The notes beneath the pieces were generated by a model, which searched no databases, had not been told where the DNA came from, and was given only the letters and a program-made list of their open reading frames with translations. 64,000 nt of DNA from the NCBI GenBank assembly GCA_050012855.1, contig JBEKGJ010000015.1:1-64000 (forward strand), given 5' to 3'. The translations under genes and the position numbers were made by a program. Below, one piece after another: positions 1 through 8,549 of this stretch. The stretch comes from JAJXZJ01 sp050012855. Its GTDB lineage: Bacteria; Verrucomicrobiota; Verrucomicrobiia; Limisphaerales; J093. Each line of letters opens with the position of its first letter. Within the stretch, counting starts at the first letter, position 1.

Positions 1-127
1 CGGTGCGAGTTCATTCCAGCCTTGGCCAACGGCCAAGGAGAGCGGAGGCGGCGCAGATGGAGGCGGTGCGGTCGCTGCTCCCCCGCTTCGCGGCCAAAAT
101 CCAACGCGTCCTCGACCGCGTGTGGGG
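1..127. repeat. 127-bp direct repeat, copy A (cut by window edge)
   Basis: Bases 1-127 recur without a mismatch at 987-1113. The repeat holds a hairpin with arms CCTTGGCC/GGCCAAGG and loop AAC at 20-38. After it comes a stretch which, in the frame starting near the ATG at 57, reads MEAVRSLLPRF and then RVLDRVWG, resembling the C-terminal end of a type I specificity subunit (HsdS). The true left border may lie outside the window. The two copies bracket the RAYT transposase gene and its hairpins. Confidence 0.9.
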
Positions 128-204
128 CACATCGGAAACGCCATGAACGCATCACCGCCATCCATGAATCGCGCCGTTGGCGCTTTGGATTGTGCGGCAC
201 GGTT

Positions 205-365
205 CGTGGGGCGTTGCCCCACGCTGGGATTGAACGGGCCTTTGGCCCTGTGCCGCAACGCCACCGGGCGCGGCGACTCCGAGAGCGCCAACGGCACGTC
301 TCCATCCCAGCCTGGGGCAACGCCCCAGGTCACGCATCGCAAACCGACAAAGGGCTGAAGGCCCG
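205..365. repeat. REP-like hairpin cluster upstream of RAYT
   Basis: Three clear hairpins are visible: CGTGGGGC-GTT-GCCCCACG at 205-223, GGGCC-TTT-GGCCC at 236-248, and CCTGGGGC-AAC-GCCCCAGG at 311-329. The stems differ in sequence but keep pairing, and the loops are GTT, TTT or AAC. This is the expected look of REP/BIME sequences mobilised by the adjacent RAYT protein; the link is inferred from position. Confidence 0.75.
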
Positions 366-373
366 CCCTCGCC

Positions 374-826
374 ATGCCGCAATCATTGAGCCTCGTCATT
401 GTCCACCTCATCTTCAGCACGAAGGAGCGCCGCCCATTCCTCGCCCCCGACACGCGCCCGAAACTCCACGCGTATCTCGCGACTGTGGCGCGCAACGCGG
501 GTTGCGAAGCGTATCGCGTCGGCGGCGTGGCGGACCATGTTCACCTCGCCATCCGCCTGTCGCGCACCATCACCATTGCAGACTTGGTGGAGACGTTGAA
601 AACGTCGTCGTCGAAATGGGTGAAGACGCAATCTTCCGACCTCGCTGATTTCTCGTGGCAGCGCGGCTACGGGTGTTTTTCCGTCGGCCCGTCGGATCTG
701 GATGCGCTGAGGGCATACATTGATGGGCAGGAGGAACATCACAAGACGCGGACGTTTCAGGAGGAGTTTCGGATGTTTCTTAAAAAATACGGCGTGGAAT
801 ACGATGAGGCTTATGTGTGGGATTGA
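374..826 (+). CDS. RAYT / IS200-IS605-like Y1 transposase
   Basis: This 150-residue protein belongs to the Y1_Tnp (TnpA_REP) family of single-strand DNA transposases, which cut at REP hairpins through a catalytic tyrosine. The HUH metal-binding motif is seen as DHVHLAI near residue 57, and the helix carrying the likely catalytic tyrosine is AYIDGQEEHH near residue 116. The length is normal for the family and there is no frameshift, so the gene may be active. REP-like hairpins lie on both sides (205-365 and 851-930) and a 127-bp direct repeat encloses the whole unit. No TnpB-like accessory gene is present, which fits a domesticated RAYT rather than a complete insertion sequence. Confidence 0.9.
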   Translation: MPQSLSLVIVHLIFSTKERRPFLAPDTRPKLHAYLATVARNAGCEAYRVGGVADHVHLAIRLSRTITIADLVETLKTSSSKWVKTQSSDLADFSWQRGYGCFSVGPSDLDALRAYIDGQEEHHKTRTFQEEFRMFLKKYGVEYDEAYVWD

Positions 827-850
827 ACGATGGCACGGTCGAGATGGATC

Positions 851-930
851 GGGCCGTTGGCCCTTTGAAATTGTTTTCACGGCAACCTGGGCCGTTGGCC
901 CAGGCTGGGATGGCAACGGGCCTTTGGCCC
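851..930. repeat. REP-like hairpin cluster downstream of RAYT
   Basis: Hairpins are GGGCC-GTT-GGCCC at 851-863, CCTGGGCC-GTT-GGCCCAGG at 886-904 and GGGCC-TTT-GGCCC at 918-930. They mirror the cluster before the transposase, so the RAYT gene is framed by REP units on both sides. Confidence 0.75.
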
Positions 931-986
931 TCAATTTGCCGCGCTATTGGAATCCTCCTGCGCCGATGAGCCTCTCTCAGCGCCAC

Positions 987-1113
987 CGGTGCGAGTTCAT
1001 TCCAGCCTTGGCCAACGGCCAAGGAGAGCGGAGGCGGCGCAGATGGAGGCGGTGCGGTCGCTGCTCCCCCGCTTCGCGGCCAAAATCCAACGCGTCCTCG
1101 ACCGCGTGTGGGG
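987..1113. repeat. 127-bp direct repeat, copy B
   Basis: Identical to window bases 1-127. The hairpin CCTTGGCC-AAC-GGCCAAGG lies at 1006-1024. In this copy the HsdS-like reading frame continues past the repeat for a few residues (GNGAEARS) to a stop at 1136-1138, so this copy may carry the genuine end of the old gene. Confidence 0.9.
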
Positions 1114-1253
1114 AAATGGCGCGGAGGCCAGGTCATGAGCGCCCTTTTCCCAATCCCAACGGGTGCTGGATCGGGTTTGGGGAGTGGAGGTGCGGAGTGA
1201 GGGGGCGCGTTTTCGGCTTGGACTGACTCGGACAAACATGGACAAACACGGGC

Positions 1254-1907
1254 ATGAGTGAGCCGGAGAAACTGATTCCGTTGCACGGCGGCTACCGGAA
1301 GTTGAAAAGCTTCCAGGTGGCGCAACTGGCCTACGATGTGACGGTGCGTTTCTGCGACCGGTACATCGAGAAACGCAGCCGCACCCACGATCAGATGGTG
1401 CAGGCCGCGCGCAGCGGCGTGCAGAACATTGCCGAGGGCAGCCAGGCCAGCGGCACCTCCAAGAAAACCGAGCTCAAACTGACCAATGTAGCGCGGGCCA
1501 GCCTGGAGGAACTGCGGCTGGACTATGAGGATTTTTTGCGGCAGCGCGGGCTGGCGTTGTGGCCGCCGGAGCATCCGGCGCTAATGCGCTTCAAGGCCAG
1601 GCGGTGCGCCACGCTGGAACAGGTGCGCGCCTGGGTGGAGGAAGAGCGGAAAAGGACAAGCACGGACACACACAGACGAACGCAAAAACAGCCGACTACG
1701 CCTGCGTTGGTGTCTGTCCGTGAGCGTCTGTGTCAGTCGGTGCCCGGCTCTGCCGAACTGGTGGCCAATGCCGTGCTTTCGCTGCTGAACCTCGCGTGCT
1801 ATCTGCTGGACCGCCAGGTGGAGGCGCAGGCGGTGGCCTTCGAGAAGGAAGGCGGTTTCACCGAGCGGCTTTACCGGGTGCGCAGCCAAAGGAGAAATCA
1901 GCCGTGA
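1254..1907 (+). CDS. Four-helix-bundle protein with suffix domain (23S rRNA-IVP-like)
   Basis: This 217-residue protein matches the four-helix-bundle family related to proteins encoded in 23S rRNA intervening sequences. Residues 1-115 hold the helical bundle (HDQMVQAARSGVQNIAEGSQ is the family signature). A basic low-complexity linker (KRTSTDTHRRTQKQ) follows. The last 50 residues (ELVANAVLSLLNLACYLLDR, then GGFTERLYRVR) are the suffix domain seen in longer members. The stop overlaps the GTG start of the restriction helicase as GTGA, so the two are translationally coupled. Genes of this kind are often found inside type I restriction loci; their role there is not known. The linker DNA is partly self-complementary. 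Confidence 0.85.
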   Translation: MSEPEKLIPLHGGYRKLKSFQVAQLAYDVTVRFCDRYIEKRSRTHDQMVQAARSGVQNIAEGSQASGTSKKTELKLTNVARASLEELRLDYEDFLRQRGLALWPPEHPALMRFKARRCATLEQVRAWVEEERKRTSTDTHRRTQKQPTTPALVSVRERLCQSVPGSAELVANAVLSLLNLACYLLDRQVEAQAVAFEKEGGFTERLYRVRSQRRNQP

Positions 1908-4483
1908 GCGTGTCGTCATCCGAAGCCCAGGCCCGCATTACCGTCAACAAGCTCCTTGAGGAGGCGGGCTGGCGTTTCCTGCCCGACGTCCAAGGCCGGC
2001 GCGAGAACATCATCTGCGAACACCGGGTCACGCGGCGGGTCTTTTCTCCCAGCCAGAACTTGGGCAAGGATTTCGAGCACGCGCCCGATGGGTTTGTGGA
2101 TTACGTGCTGCTGGACAGTGATGGCCGCGCGATCGCCCTGGTGGAGGCCAAACGCGAGGGCATTGACCCGCTCACCGCCAAGGACCAGGCCCGCGCCTAC
2201 GCGGAGCGGTTGGGGGTCACGCATGTTTTTCTGACCAACGGGCTGGTGCATTACTACTGGAATCTGCGCCAGGGCAATCCGGTGAAGGTGTCGCGCTTCC
2301 TGCCGCTGGAACAACTGGGCAAGGCGGCGGAATGGCAGCCTGATCCCGCGCGCCTCGTCGCCGTGACGGTGGACGAGAACTACATCGCCGTTTCGCAGGA
2401 TGCCGCGTGGCTCTCGTATTCGCCGGCCGATCGTGCGGCGGTGATGGTGAACAAGAAAATCCGCCTCCTGCGCGACTACCAGGTGGACGCGATCCGGGCG
2501 TTGCAACGGACCGCCACTCCGCAAAACCACCGTTTCCTGTTCGAGATGGCCACCGGCACCGGCAAGACGCTCTTGAGCGCCGCGATTGCCAAGCTGTATC
2601 TGCGCACGGAAAACGCGACGCGTATTCTGTTTCTCGTGGACCGGCTGGAGTTGGAGACCCAGGCCTGGAAGAACTTCAAAGCGTATCTGGAGAACGACGG
2701 CATCAGCACCGTCATCTACAAACAGCGGCGGCAGGATTGGATGCAGGCGCAGGTGGTGGTCACGACGATTCAAAGCCTTGCCGCCCGGAACCGTTTCCTG
2801 CACGAGTTCGCCCCGACGGATTTCCAGCTCATCATCAGCGACGAAGCGCATCGCACGATCAACGGCAACAACCGGGCCATTTTCGAGTATTTTGTCGGCG
2901 CCAAACTCGGTCTCACCGCCACGCCCAAGGACTACCTCAAGGGGGTGAGCGACCACGCCCGGCAAAACGACCCGCGCGATTACGAGCGGCGGCTCCTGCT
3001 CGACACCTATCGCACGTTCGGCAGCGAGGACGGCAAGCCGACCTACCGTTACACGCTGCTCAACGCCGTGCAGCACGTTCCGCCTTACCTCTGCAATCCC
3101 GTTGCGCTCGATGCGCGCACGGAAATCACCACGCAGATGCTTTCGGACGAAGGCTACGCGGTCACGGTGCCCGCCAGCGAGGACGGACAGGAGACCGAGT
3201 TGGTTTTCGGGAAACGCGACTACGAACGGAAGTTCTTCTCCGATGAAACCAATCTGAGTTTTGTCCGGTGTTTCCTGGAGAACGCCAAGTGCGACCCCCT
3301 CACGGGCGAGGTCGGCAAGACGATCATGTTCGCCGTCAGCCGCAAGCACGCCACCAAGCTGGTGACGTTGCTCAACGAGGAGGCGACACGCCGTTGGCCC
3401 AACGAATACGCCGCCGGCTCGACGTTTGCGGTGCAGGTCACGTCGGACATCCCGGGCGCGCAGCAGATGACGATTGATTTCGCCAACAACAATCTGAACG
3501 GCAAATCGAAATGGCGGGCGGAGGCGATTCGCGATTACGACACGAGCCGCACGCGGGTTTGCGTGACCGTGGGCATGATGACCGCCGGCCACGATTGCGA
3601 GGATGTGCTGAATGTCGCGCTGGCGCGCCCGATTTTCTCACCGACGGATTTTATCCAGATCAAAGGCCGGGGCACGCGGTTTTTCACCTTCAAGCATGGT
3701 GAAGGCGCCGGTCAGCGCACGGCCCCAAAGGACGGTTTTGCCCTCTTCGATTTCTTTGCCAACTGCGAGTACTTTGAGAAGAATTTCGATTACGACCAGA
3801 AGTTGAAGCTCCCCAAGGGCGAACCGCCGCCCGAACCTCCAGGCGATGGTGGAGGCGGTGGGGGTGGAACGGTTCGTCTCGACTCGTTCACGAACACCTC
3901 GCCTGACCCGATGGCCAGCGTCGGCCACGATGCGATTGGGCTTTTCGGGATGCGCATTGACCGTGAGATGTATCGGGAGCGTTTTGCCCAGCAGGCCAGC
4001 GACGCGGTCGCCAGTGACCCGGTTCTAGGCCAGGCTTACGAAGATGAGGACTGGCCCGCGGTGGAGGAACGCGTCCGCCGCCTCCAGTTCGAGAAACCGG
4101 AAGACTTTTGGAATCTGCCCAAGCTTCAGGAGATTTACAAAACCGACCGCCGGCCGGCTCTGCGGGAAATCCTCGCCCGCGTGTTCGGCCTGATCCCGGC
4201 GATTCCGACCCGCAGCCAGCTTGCGGATGAAGCGTTCGAGCGCTTTGTCGCCACCGAGGAAACCGATGCCACCCACAGCCGGCAATTGCGCATGGTGTTT
4301 GTGGCTTTCCTGCTGGATGCCCAAAGCCGGATGCTGCTGGAGGCAGGCGAATTTGCCGCCCTGCGGGCGCATGACGCCAGTCTCTACGGATCACTGTCAC
4401 GGCTCACACCGCATGAGCGGGAGTCGTTGATCGGTTACTTGCAGTCCCAGGTTTCCCTCAAGGAATTCGAGCAGGTCGCGTAG
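1904..4483 (+). CDS. hsdR: Type I restriction enzyme R subunit (HsdR, EcoEI class)
   Basis: This 859-residue ATP-dependent translocase/endonuclease is the motor and cleavage subunit of a type I restriction system. An N-terminal PD-(D/E)xK nuclease is visible as D66 followed by E81-A-K83. The DEAD-like ATPase has Walker A ATGTGKT at 216-222 and DEAH at 313-316, then LTATP. A glycine-rich linker (PPGDGGGGGGG) leads to an EcoEI_R_C-type C-terminal domain (DRRPALREILARVFGLI). GTG at 1904 was chosen because AAAGGAGA lies 8 bases upstream and in-frame sequence before it overlaps the four-helix-bundle gene in another frame. No hsdM or complete hsdS lies in the window. An hsdS-like tail is in the 987-1113 repeat, so the partners probably lie to the left. 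Confidence 0.9.
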   Translation: MSVSSSEAQARITVNKLLEEAGWRFLPDVQGRRENIICEHRVTRRVFSPSQNLGKDFEHAPDGFVDYVLLDSDGRAIALVEAKREGIDPLTAKDQARAYAERLGVTHVFLTNGLVHYYWNLRQGNPVKVSRFLPLEQLGKAAEWQPDPARLVAVTVDENYIAVSQDAAWLSYSPADRAAVMVNKKIRLLRDYQVDAIRALQRTATPQNHRFLFEMATGTGKTLLSAAIAKLYLRTENATRILFLVDRLELETQAWKNFKAYLENDGISTVIYKQRRQDWMQAQVVVTTIQSLAARNRFLHEFAPTDFQLIISDEAHRTINGNNRAIFEYFVGAKLGLTATPKDYLKGVSDHARQNDPRDYERRLLLDTYRTFGSEDGKPTYRYTLLNAVQHVPPYLCNPVALDARTEITTQMLSDEGYAVTVPASEDGQETELVFGKRDYERKFFSDETNLSFVRCFLENAKCDPLTGEVGKTIMFAVSRKHATKLVTLLNEEATRRWPNEYAAGSTFAVQVTSDIPGAQQMTIDFANNNLNGKSKWRAEAIRDYDTSRTRVCVTVGMMTAGHDCEDVLNVALARPIFSPTDFIQIKGRGTRFFTFKHGEGAGQRTAPKDGFALFDFFANCEYFEKNFDYDQKLKLPKGEPPPEPPGDGGGGGGGTVRLDSFTNTSPDPMASVGHDAIGLFGMRIDREMYRERFAQQASDAVASDPVLGQAYEDEDWPAVEERVRRLQFEKPEDFWNLPKLQEIYKTDRRPALREILARVFGLIPAIPTRSQLADEAFERFVATEETDATHSRQLRMVFVAFLLDAQSRMLLEAGEFAALRAHDASLYGSLSRLTPHERESLIGYLQSQVSLKEFEQVA

Positions 4484-4853
4484 AACGTTGACGGCGGCAC
4501 CAGAGCGTGGCGAACGTCTCCGCCAGGGGAGTCGGAGGCGCGTCGCGCGTCCACCGCTTCAACTTGCTCCGTTTGACCACTCTGCCGTGGGCGGCTGGTT
4601 CGATCTCCAGCTCGATCCGGCCCGGCGCGGCCGAGGCTCTGAGTTTTTGCCCGCGCGGAACGCTGGCCGCCCGCCGCAAATCGCGAGGGAGCACAATCCG
4701 CTTCGAGGCGGCGAGTTGCACCATCGTTGTCACGACAGGAACGTCTTGCGACGCGCCAACCCGCTCGCGCTCCCGCCGCATGACGGGAGCCGAAAGCCCG
4801 CCGTAGTTTGTCGTCAGCATCCAGGCACTCATTTCACCAGAATGAGCCGTCAT
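4458..4853 (-). CDS. Orphan AbrB/MazE-like DNA-binding protein
   Basis: The central part (LAASKRIVLPRDLRR, then VPRGQKLRASAAPGRIELE) has the swapped-hairpin AbrB pattern of VapB/MazE antitoxins and SpoVT-like regulators. The open frame is 131 residues. The fold begins near residue 38, and ATGs at 4781 and 4724 are other possible starts; none has a good ribosome site. The gene is convergent with hsdR and overlaps its last 26 bases. No PIN or MazF partner follows it, so it is either an orphan regulator or what is left of a toxin-antitoxin pair. Confidence 0.6.
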   Translation of the reverse strand: MTAHSGEMSAWMLTTNYGGLSAPVMRRERERVGASQDVPVVTTMVQLAASKRIVLPRDLRRAASVPRGQKLRASAAPGRIELEIEPAAHGRVVKRSKLKRWTRDAPPTPLAETFATLWCRRQRSTRPARIP

Positions 4854-4934
4854 GGCGACGGACGCAGAGCAGCCTTGTCAAAGGGTTCTTGAGATTGATT
4901 CTGCGGCCCCACTTTGTTTCGCCGGAATCCATCA

Positions 4935-6575
4935 TCATTGCGTTGATTGACGCGTGACGATGGGGACGTAACCCAGCTCAAGGCCCTTGGGTGGCGTTAC
5001 CAGCAGGGCCGGATCGAGTGTCACCAACACTCCGCGGCTGGGCGGCGCCATGTAGTCGCGGTCAATCAGCCAGCTCGCATGGATCTTCTCCACCAAGGCC
5101 TGCAACTTCGCCTTCTTGTCCTCGCTCCAGTCGTATTGCTGGAAGGACGGTTGATCCACAAAGCGGTACCATGAATAAGTCACCGAGGAACCGTCGGCGA
5201 GCTTGACCGTGAACGGTCCGAGTTTGGGGCCGGGCCGGTTCCAGGCGCCGGTGGCGGGTGAAGTGTAAGGCTCGCCCCGCCCGGCCAGTTTGAACTCCTG
5301 CGTCCGCAAGCGCGTCTCCGGAGGCACGTCCGCAGCGGCCACCGCGACGCGTTCTTCACCGACTTGTTTGAAATACTGCGGGAACGAACCTTGGGGGCTG
5401 GTGTCGCGGTTGAACCATTGCAGACCCCACACATTCCCCGCGAACACTTTGGTGTCAAAGACCCGCTCAACCCCCGCCATTTTCTTGCCGGCCTGGTCGT
5501 AGCGCGTGGTCTGCGTCGTCAACGTGGACTTCCAGGCGCCCTGCTTGTCGAAGCGGCCGGAGCAGGCCGGGCCGCCGTTTCGCCAGGCCTTGAAGGCGTC
5601 GTACAAGGCGGCTTTCGAGTAGTAAGTCACGTCTTGCACCAGGAAGGCCTGTCCCTGGTCGTCCACCGGAAACTGCAACCGGGGTATCTTCGAATAGACG
5701 ACTCCCTGCGCGTCTTTGCTATCGAAGCGCGGCACGGTGTTGATCTCCATGGCGCCGCCGCCCATGTTGCCCGGGCGCGCATCCAGCCCGCGTCCGTAAA
5801 TGAAGGGGTACTTGAACAGCTTCCCGATCTTGCTCCAGGTCTCGGGTATGTAATAGGCGATCGGTCCTTTGAAGTTGGCCGCGCTCAGGAAACAGGTCCA
5901 GCTCTGGTCGCCGGTGGGCGGGTCGCCTGTGGTGGCATCCGTGAAAGGCAAGGCCATCCACGTGTAGCCGAGGAACTGGCCGTTGGGGTTCCCCTGGAAC
6001 GGCAGTGCGTCAGGAGGAATCAACAGCCGGTTGCTCAATTGCGCGATACCCAAGCGATGGTCCGGGAGTGCTTCGTTGCTGTAGAAGAAAGACCAGCCCG
6101 GCGAGCCGACTTCGTAATCGTAGCATTGCGGCGTGGCGTTCATGCTGAACTTGGGCGGGCCATAGCGGAAGTGGTTGCCGGCCCAGTAGCCCAGGCCGCC
6201 TTCCACGGTCTGGAACACGCTGTCCCACGTCGGGCCCCGCTCCTTCCACGTACGCGCCAGCGTGCCTTCCGGAGCGAGCGGCTTATCCTTGTTATCGGAG
6301 TTGTCCGGCGTGATCCAGGAACCGGCCAGACCAATCTGGAAGTCGGCGACCGGTTGGTCAATCAGTGGCCAGACGGCGGAATAGAAGCCCATGCCCGCAC
6401 TGAATTCCGACCGGGAGGGAGGGCGGGTCGCGCTAAAACCGATATACCCATGCAGACCGTCGGAATGAGCCGTGACGTTCCCGGTTTCGGTTCTCCTTCC
6501 GTCTTGCGTTCCTTGTCCGGCACAAGTCCAGGACAGGAGCACAAGGATGGCGACCGGACTGGACGCGGTGCTCAT
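4935..6575 (-). CDS. Secreted protein of unknown function
   Basis: This 546-residue protein starts with a signal peptide (SSPVAILVLLSWTCAGQ) and is rich in Trp, Tyr, Gly and Pro, as extracellular beta-rich proteins often are. No catalytic signature was recognised. Recurring aromatic segments include SPGWSFFYSN, YTWMALPFTD and GNVWGLQWFN. It starts 30 bases after the stop of the Gfo/Idh/MocA gene on the same strand, with AGGT close before the ATG, so the two probably form an operon. An exported carbohydrate-binding or lyase-like role would suit the context, but this is guesswork. Confidence 0.75.
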   Translation of the reverse strand: MSTASSPVAILVLLSWTCAGQGTQDGRRTETGNVTAHSDGLHGYIGFSATRPPSRSEFSAGMGFYSAVWPLIDQPVADFQIGLAGSWITPDNSDNKDKPLAPEGTLARTWKERGPTWDSVFQTVEGGLGYWAGNHFRYGPPKFSMNATPQCYDYEVGSPGWSFFYSNEALPDHRLGIAQLSNRLLIPPDALPFQGNPNGQFLGYTWMALPFTDATTGDPPTGDQSWTCFLSAANFKGPIAYYIPETWSKIGKLFKYPFIYGRGLDARPGNMGGGAMEINTVPRFDSKDAQGVVYSKIPRLQFPVDDQGQAFLVQDVTYYSKAALYDAFKAWRNGGPACSGRFDKQGAWKSTLTTQTTRYDQAGKKMAGVERVFDTKVFAGNVWGLQWFNRDTSPQGSFPQYFKQVGEERVAVAAADVPPETRLRTQEFKLAGRGEPYTSPATGAWNRPGPKLGPFTVKLADGSSVTYSWYRFVDQPSFQQYDWSEDKKAKLQALVEKIHASWLIDRDYMAPPSRGVLVTLDPALLVTPPKGLELGYVPIVTRQSTQ

Positions 6576-6605
6576 GTTACCTGCTGTGGCAAGTTCGATT
6601 TCCGC

Positions 6606-7892
6606 TCACACGATTTCTTCTTTGGCAGCATCCCACCGCACCAGGCGCCGTTCCTGGCACGAAACCAGCGACATGAGGGAGGTCGCGGCTTCGATGAACG
6701 CCTCGTCGGTCGAGCATTTCGGAGTTCCGCGGCTTTGGATGCAATTGACCCAGTCCACCATGTGGTTGGGTTGCTGGGGTGTCTTGCCTGGCGCGTAGGC
6801 TTTGGGAAGGTTCGGGCGCAGGTTGTGGCGCTCGGGCAGAATCTCGAAAGTGGTCACGTCGTGCGCGATGCCATCGAACCGCAGCGTGGCGTCCCGACCG
6901 CAGATTTCCACCGGCTGCTGCACGCTCGTGTTCATGCTCCCGGTGAAGGTGACCGTCCGGCCCAACTTCTCGAACTGGTAGGTCGCCACCCACGTATCCG
7001 GCACCTCGCGATCGTCCCGGAGTTGCGAGAGCAGACCGCCGCAATAACAGTTGTCCGGGACGCCGTGGCCGAGGAGATACTGGACGAAGTCCATCTCGTG
7101 CGACAGCAGGTCCCCGGCATAGCCGGTGCCGTAGGCATAGTAACAGCGCCAGTGCCAGAAGTGGCGTTCGTTCCAGGGAATCTTCGGGGCCGGTCCCAGC
7201 CAGAGCTCCCAATTCACGTCCTTCACGACCTGCGCCGGGTCCGGCCGGTCCCACTGTTCGTAATAGCCGTACCAGCGCCAGTTGGGATGCGCGGGGTCGG
7301 AGGCCTTGAAGCGGCCCGTGCGCACCAGGGTGATGGGACCGAGAATGTCCTGGGCGATGAGTTCCCTGGCCTGCAAGGCGCAGGTGGCCTGACGCGCGTG
7401 GTGGCCCAGTTGGAAAACAACCTTGCTCTGCTTGAGCGCGTCGCGCATCAGCTTGGCCTCGGCCAGGGTCCGGGAAAAGCCCTTTTCGCAGTAGATGTCT
7501 TTGCCCGCTTTCACGGCGTCGAGCACGATCCGGCAGTGCCAATGGTCCGGCGTGGCGATGACCACGGCATCCACCTTCGGGTCGGCCAGCAGTTCCCGGT
7601 AATCCACGTACGCTTTCACTTCCGGGTTGAGGCTGCGCTCGACTCCTTTCTGCCGATGCGGCCCATAGACATCGCAGACGGCCGTCACCTTGATGTTTGG
7701 GGCGTGAACCACGGTGTTGATGAGGTCTCCCCCGCGGGTGCCCAGGCCAATGCAACCCACGCCAATCGTCTTGCCGGGAGAAGGAGCGGAGAAAACCGCC
7801 GGGGCGAACGTGGTGGCCGCCGCCAGCGTCGTGGCCGCCTGGCCGGTGGTGCGCAGAAACTGACGGCGATTCAGGATTGGGTTGTCGTTCAT
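6606..7892 (-). CDS. Tat-exported Gfo/Idh/MocA oxidoreductase
   Basis: This 428-residue NAD(P)-dependent sugar or cyclitol oxidoreductase has an N-terminal twin-arginine signal (NRRQFLRTTG) and a cleavable hydrophobic stretch. The Rossmann fold shows as IGVGCIGLGTRGGD, followed by VIATPDHWH and the active-site segment IYCEKG, where the Lys is the conserved catalytic residue of the family. The second domain supplies the substrate pocket (LLSHEMDFVQYLLG). The ATG at 7892 begins right before the Tat motif; the longer open frame upstream has no signal character. It is first in a probable operon with the secreted protein of 4935-6575. The substrate cannot be told from sequence. Confidence 0.9.
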   Translation of the reverse strand: MNDNPILNRRQFLRTTGQAATTLAAATTFAPAVFSAPSPGKTIGVGCIGLGTRGGDLINTVVHAPNIKVTAVCDVYGPHRQKGVERSLNPEVKAYVDYRELLADPKVDAVVIATPDHWHCRIVLDAVKAGKDIYCEKGFSRTLAEAKLMRDALKQSKVVFQLGHHARQATCALQARELIAQDILGPITLVRTGRFKASDPAHPNWRWYGYYEQWDRPDPAQVVKDVNWELWLGPAPKIPWNERHFWHWRCYYAYGTGYAGDLLSHEMDFVQYLLGHGVPDNCYCGGLLSQLRDDREVPDTWVATYQFEKLGRTVTFTGSMNTSVQQPVEICGRDATLRFDGIAHDVTTFEILPERHNLRPNLPKAYAPGKTPQQPNHMVDWVNCIQSRGTPKCSTDEAFIEAATSLMSLVSCQERRLVRWDAAKEEIV

Positions 7893-8549
7893 GGATGCGG
7901 GCCTTTCTGTCGTCTGATGTAATGTGGCAAGTGTCGCGACAGAGTTGGGTGTTGTCCAGCTCAGGAAATTCATCTCGGATCGCAATTGAACGGCGTGATC
8001 CCGTTTCGGTTTTCCCAGCACTGCGGCTGACCGGGGTTGACCATGGTGCCGGGTCGCCTGGCGTAAGTCTGGCCAGATGAACTGGGCTCATCGCCAACGC
8101 GGTGATAACGCCGGCGGTTGTCGAAATGAAGCCGGTTCCAGCAAACCCGTTTTGACCCGTCGCCGCGCGGCGCTGCACCGGGATTGGCTGTCCCGCCCGA
8201 CGGTGAAAACAACGGCTGAGATTGCGTCTTTTGGTCCAACGCCAGAACGTCATCCGGCTCAGGGCTCTGCATCGGTTCGGCTTGGCTCCGTCAACCAAGC
8301 AGACCACGGTCGTCAGCTTGAGTTGCTGCAAATCGGGCCGGCTTGTTTCTTGGCGGGTTGGCGTGGAATATGCTTATTTTAGACTCCAGCATCGCAGACG
8401 GTTTATGGATGTCGCTTGTGGGCGGAACCGGTGATTCTGTTAAGCGTCCGCCGACATGAAAGTCGTTGGTTCGGACCAGGTTAACCGACCCGAAAGCCAT
8501 GAAAGCCCGAACGTTCTTTGCCAGAACAACCTGCCCGGAGGCGATCGCC
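7893..8549. other. Divergent intergenic region, no gene seen
   Basis: This stretch separates the minus-strand oxidoreductase from the plus-strand LRR gene and should carry the promoters of both. The short open frames in it are antisense or overlapping and have no family resemblance. A somewhat AT-richer patch (8365-8390) is the only candidate promoter zone; no clear -35/-10 pair can be named. Confidence 0.5.

Noticed and set aside
1916..3592. 558-codon minus-strand frame across hsdR
   Set aside because: Shadow of a GC-rich gene; His/Arg/Gly-rich composition typical of antisense frames.
5364..7922. 852-codon plus-strand frame
   Set aside because: Antisense to two real minus-strand genes (secreted protein and oxidoreductase).
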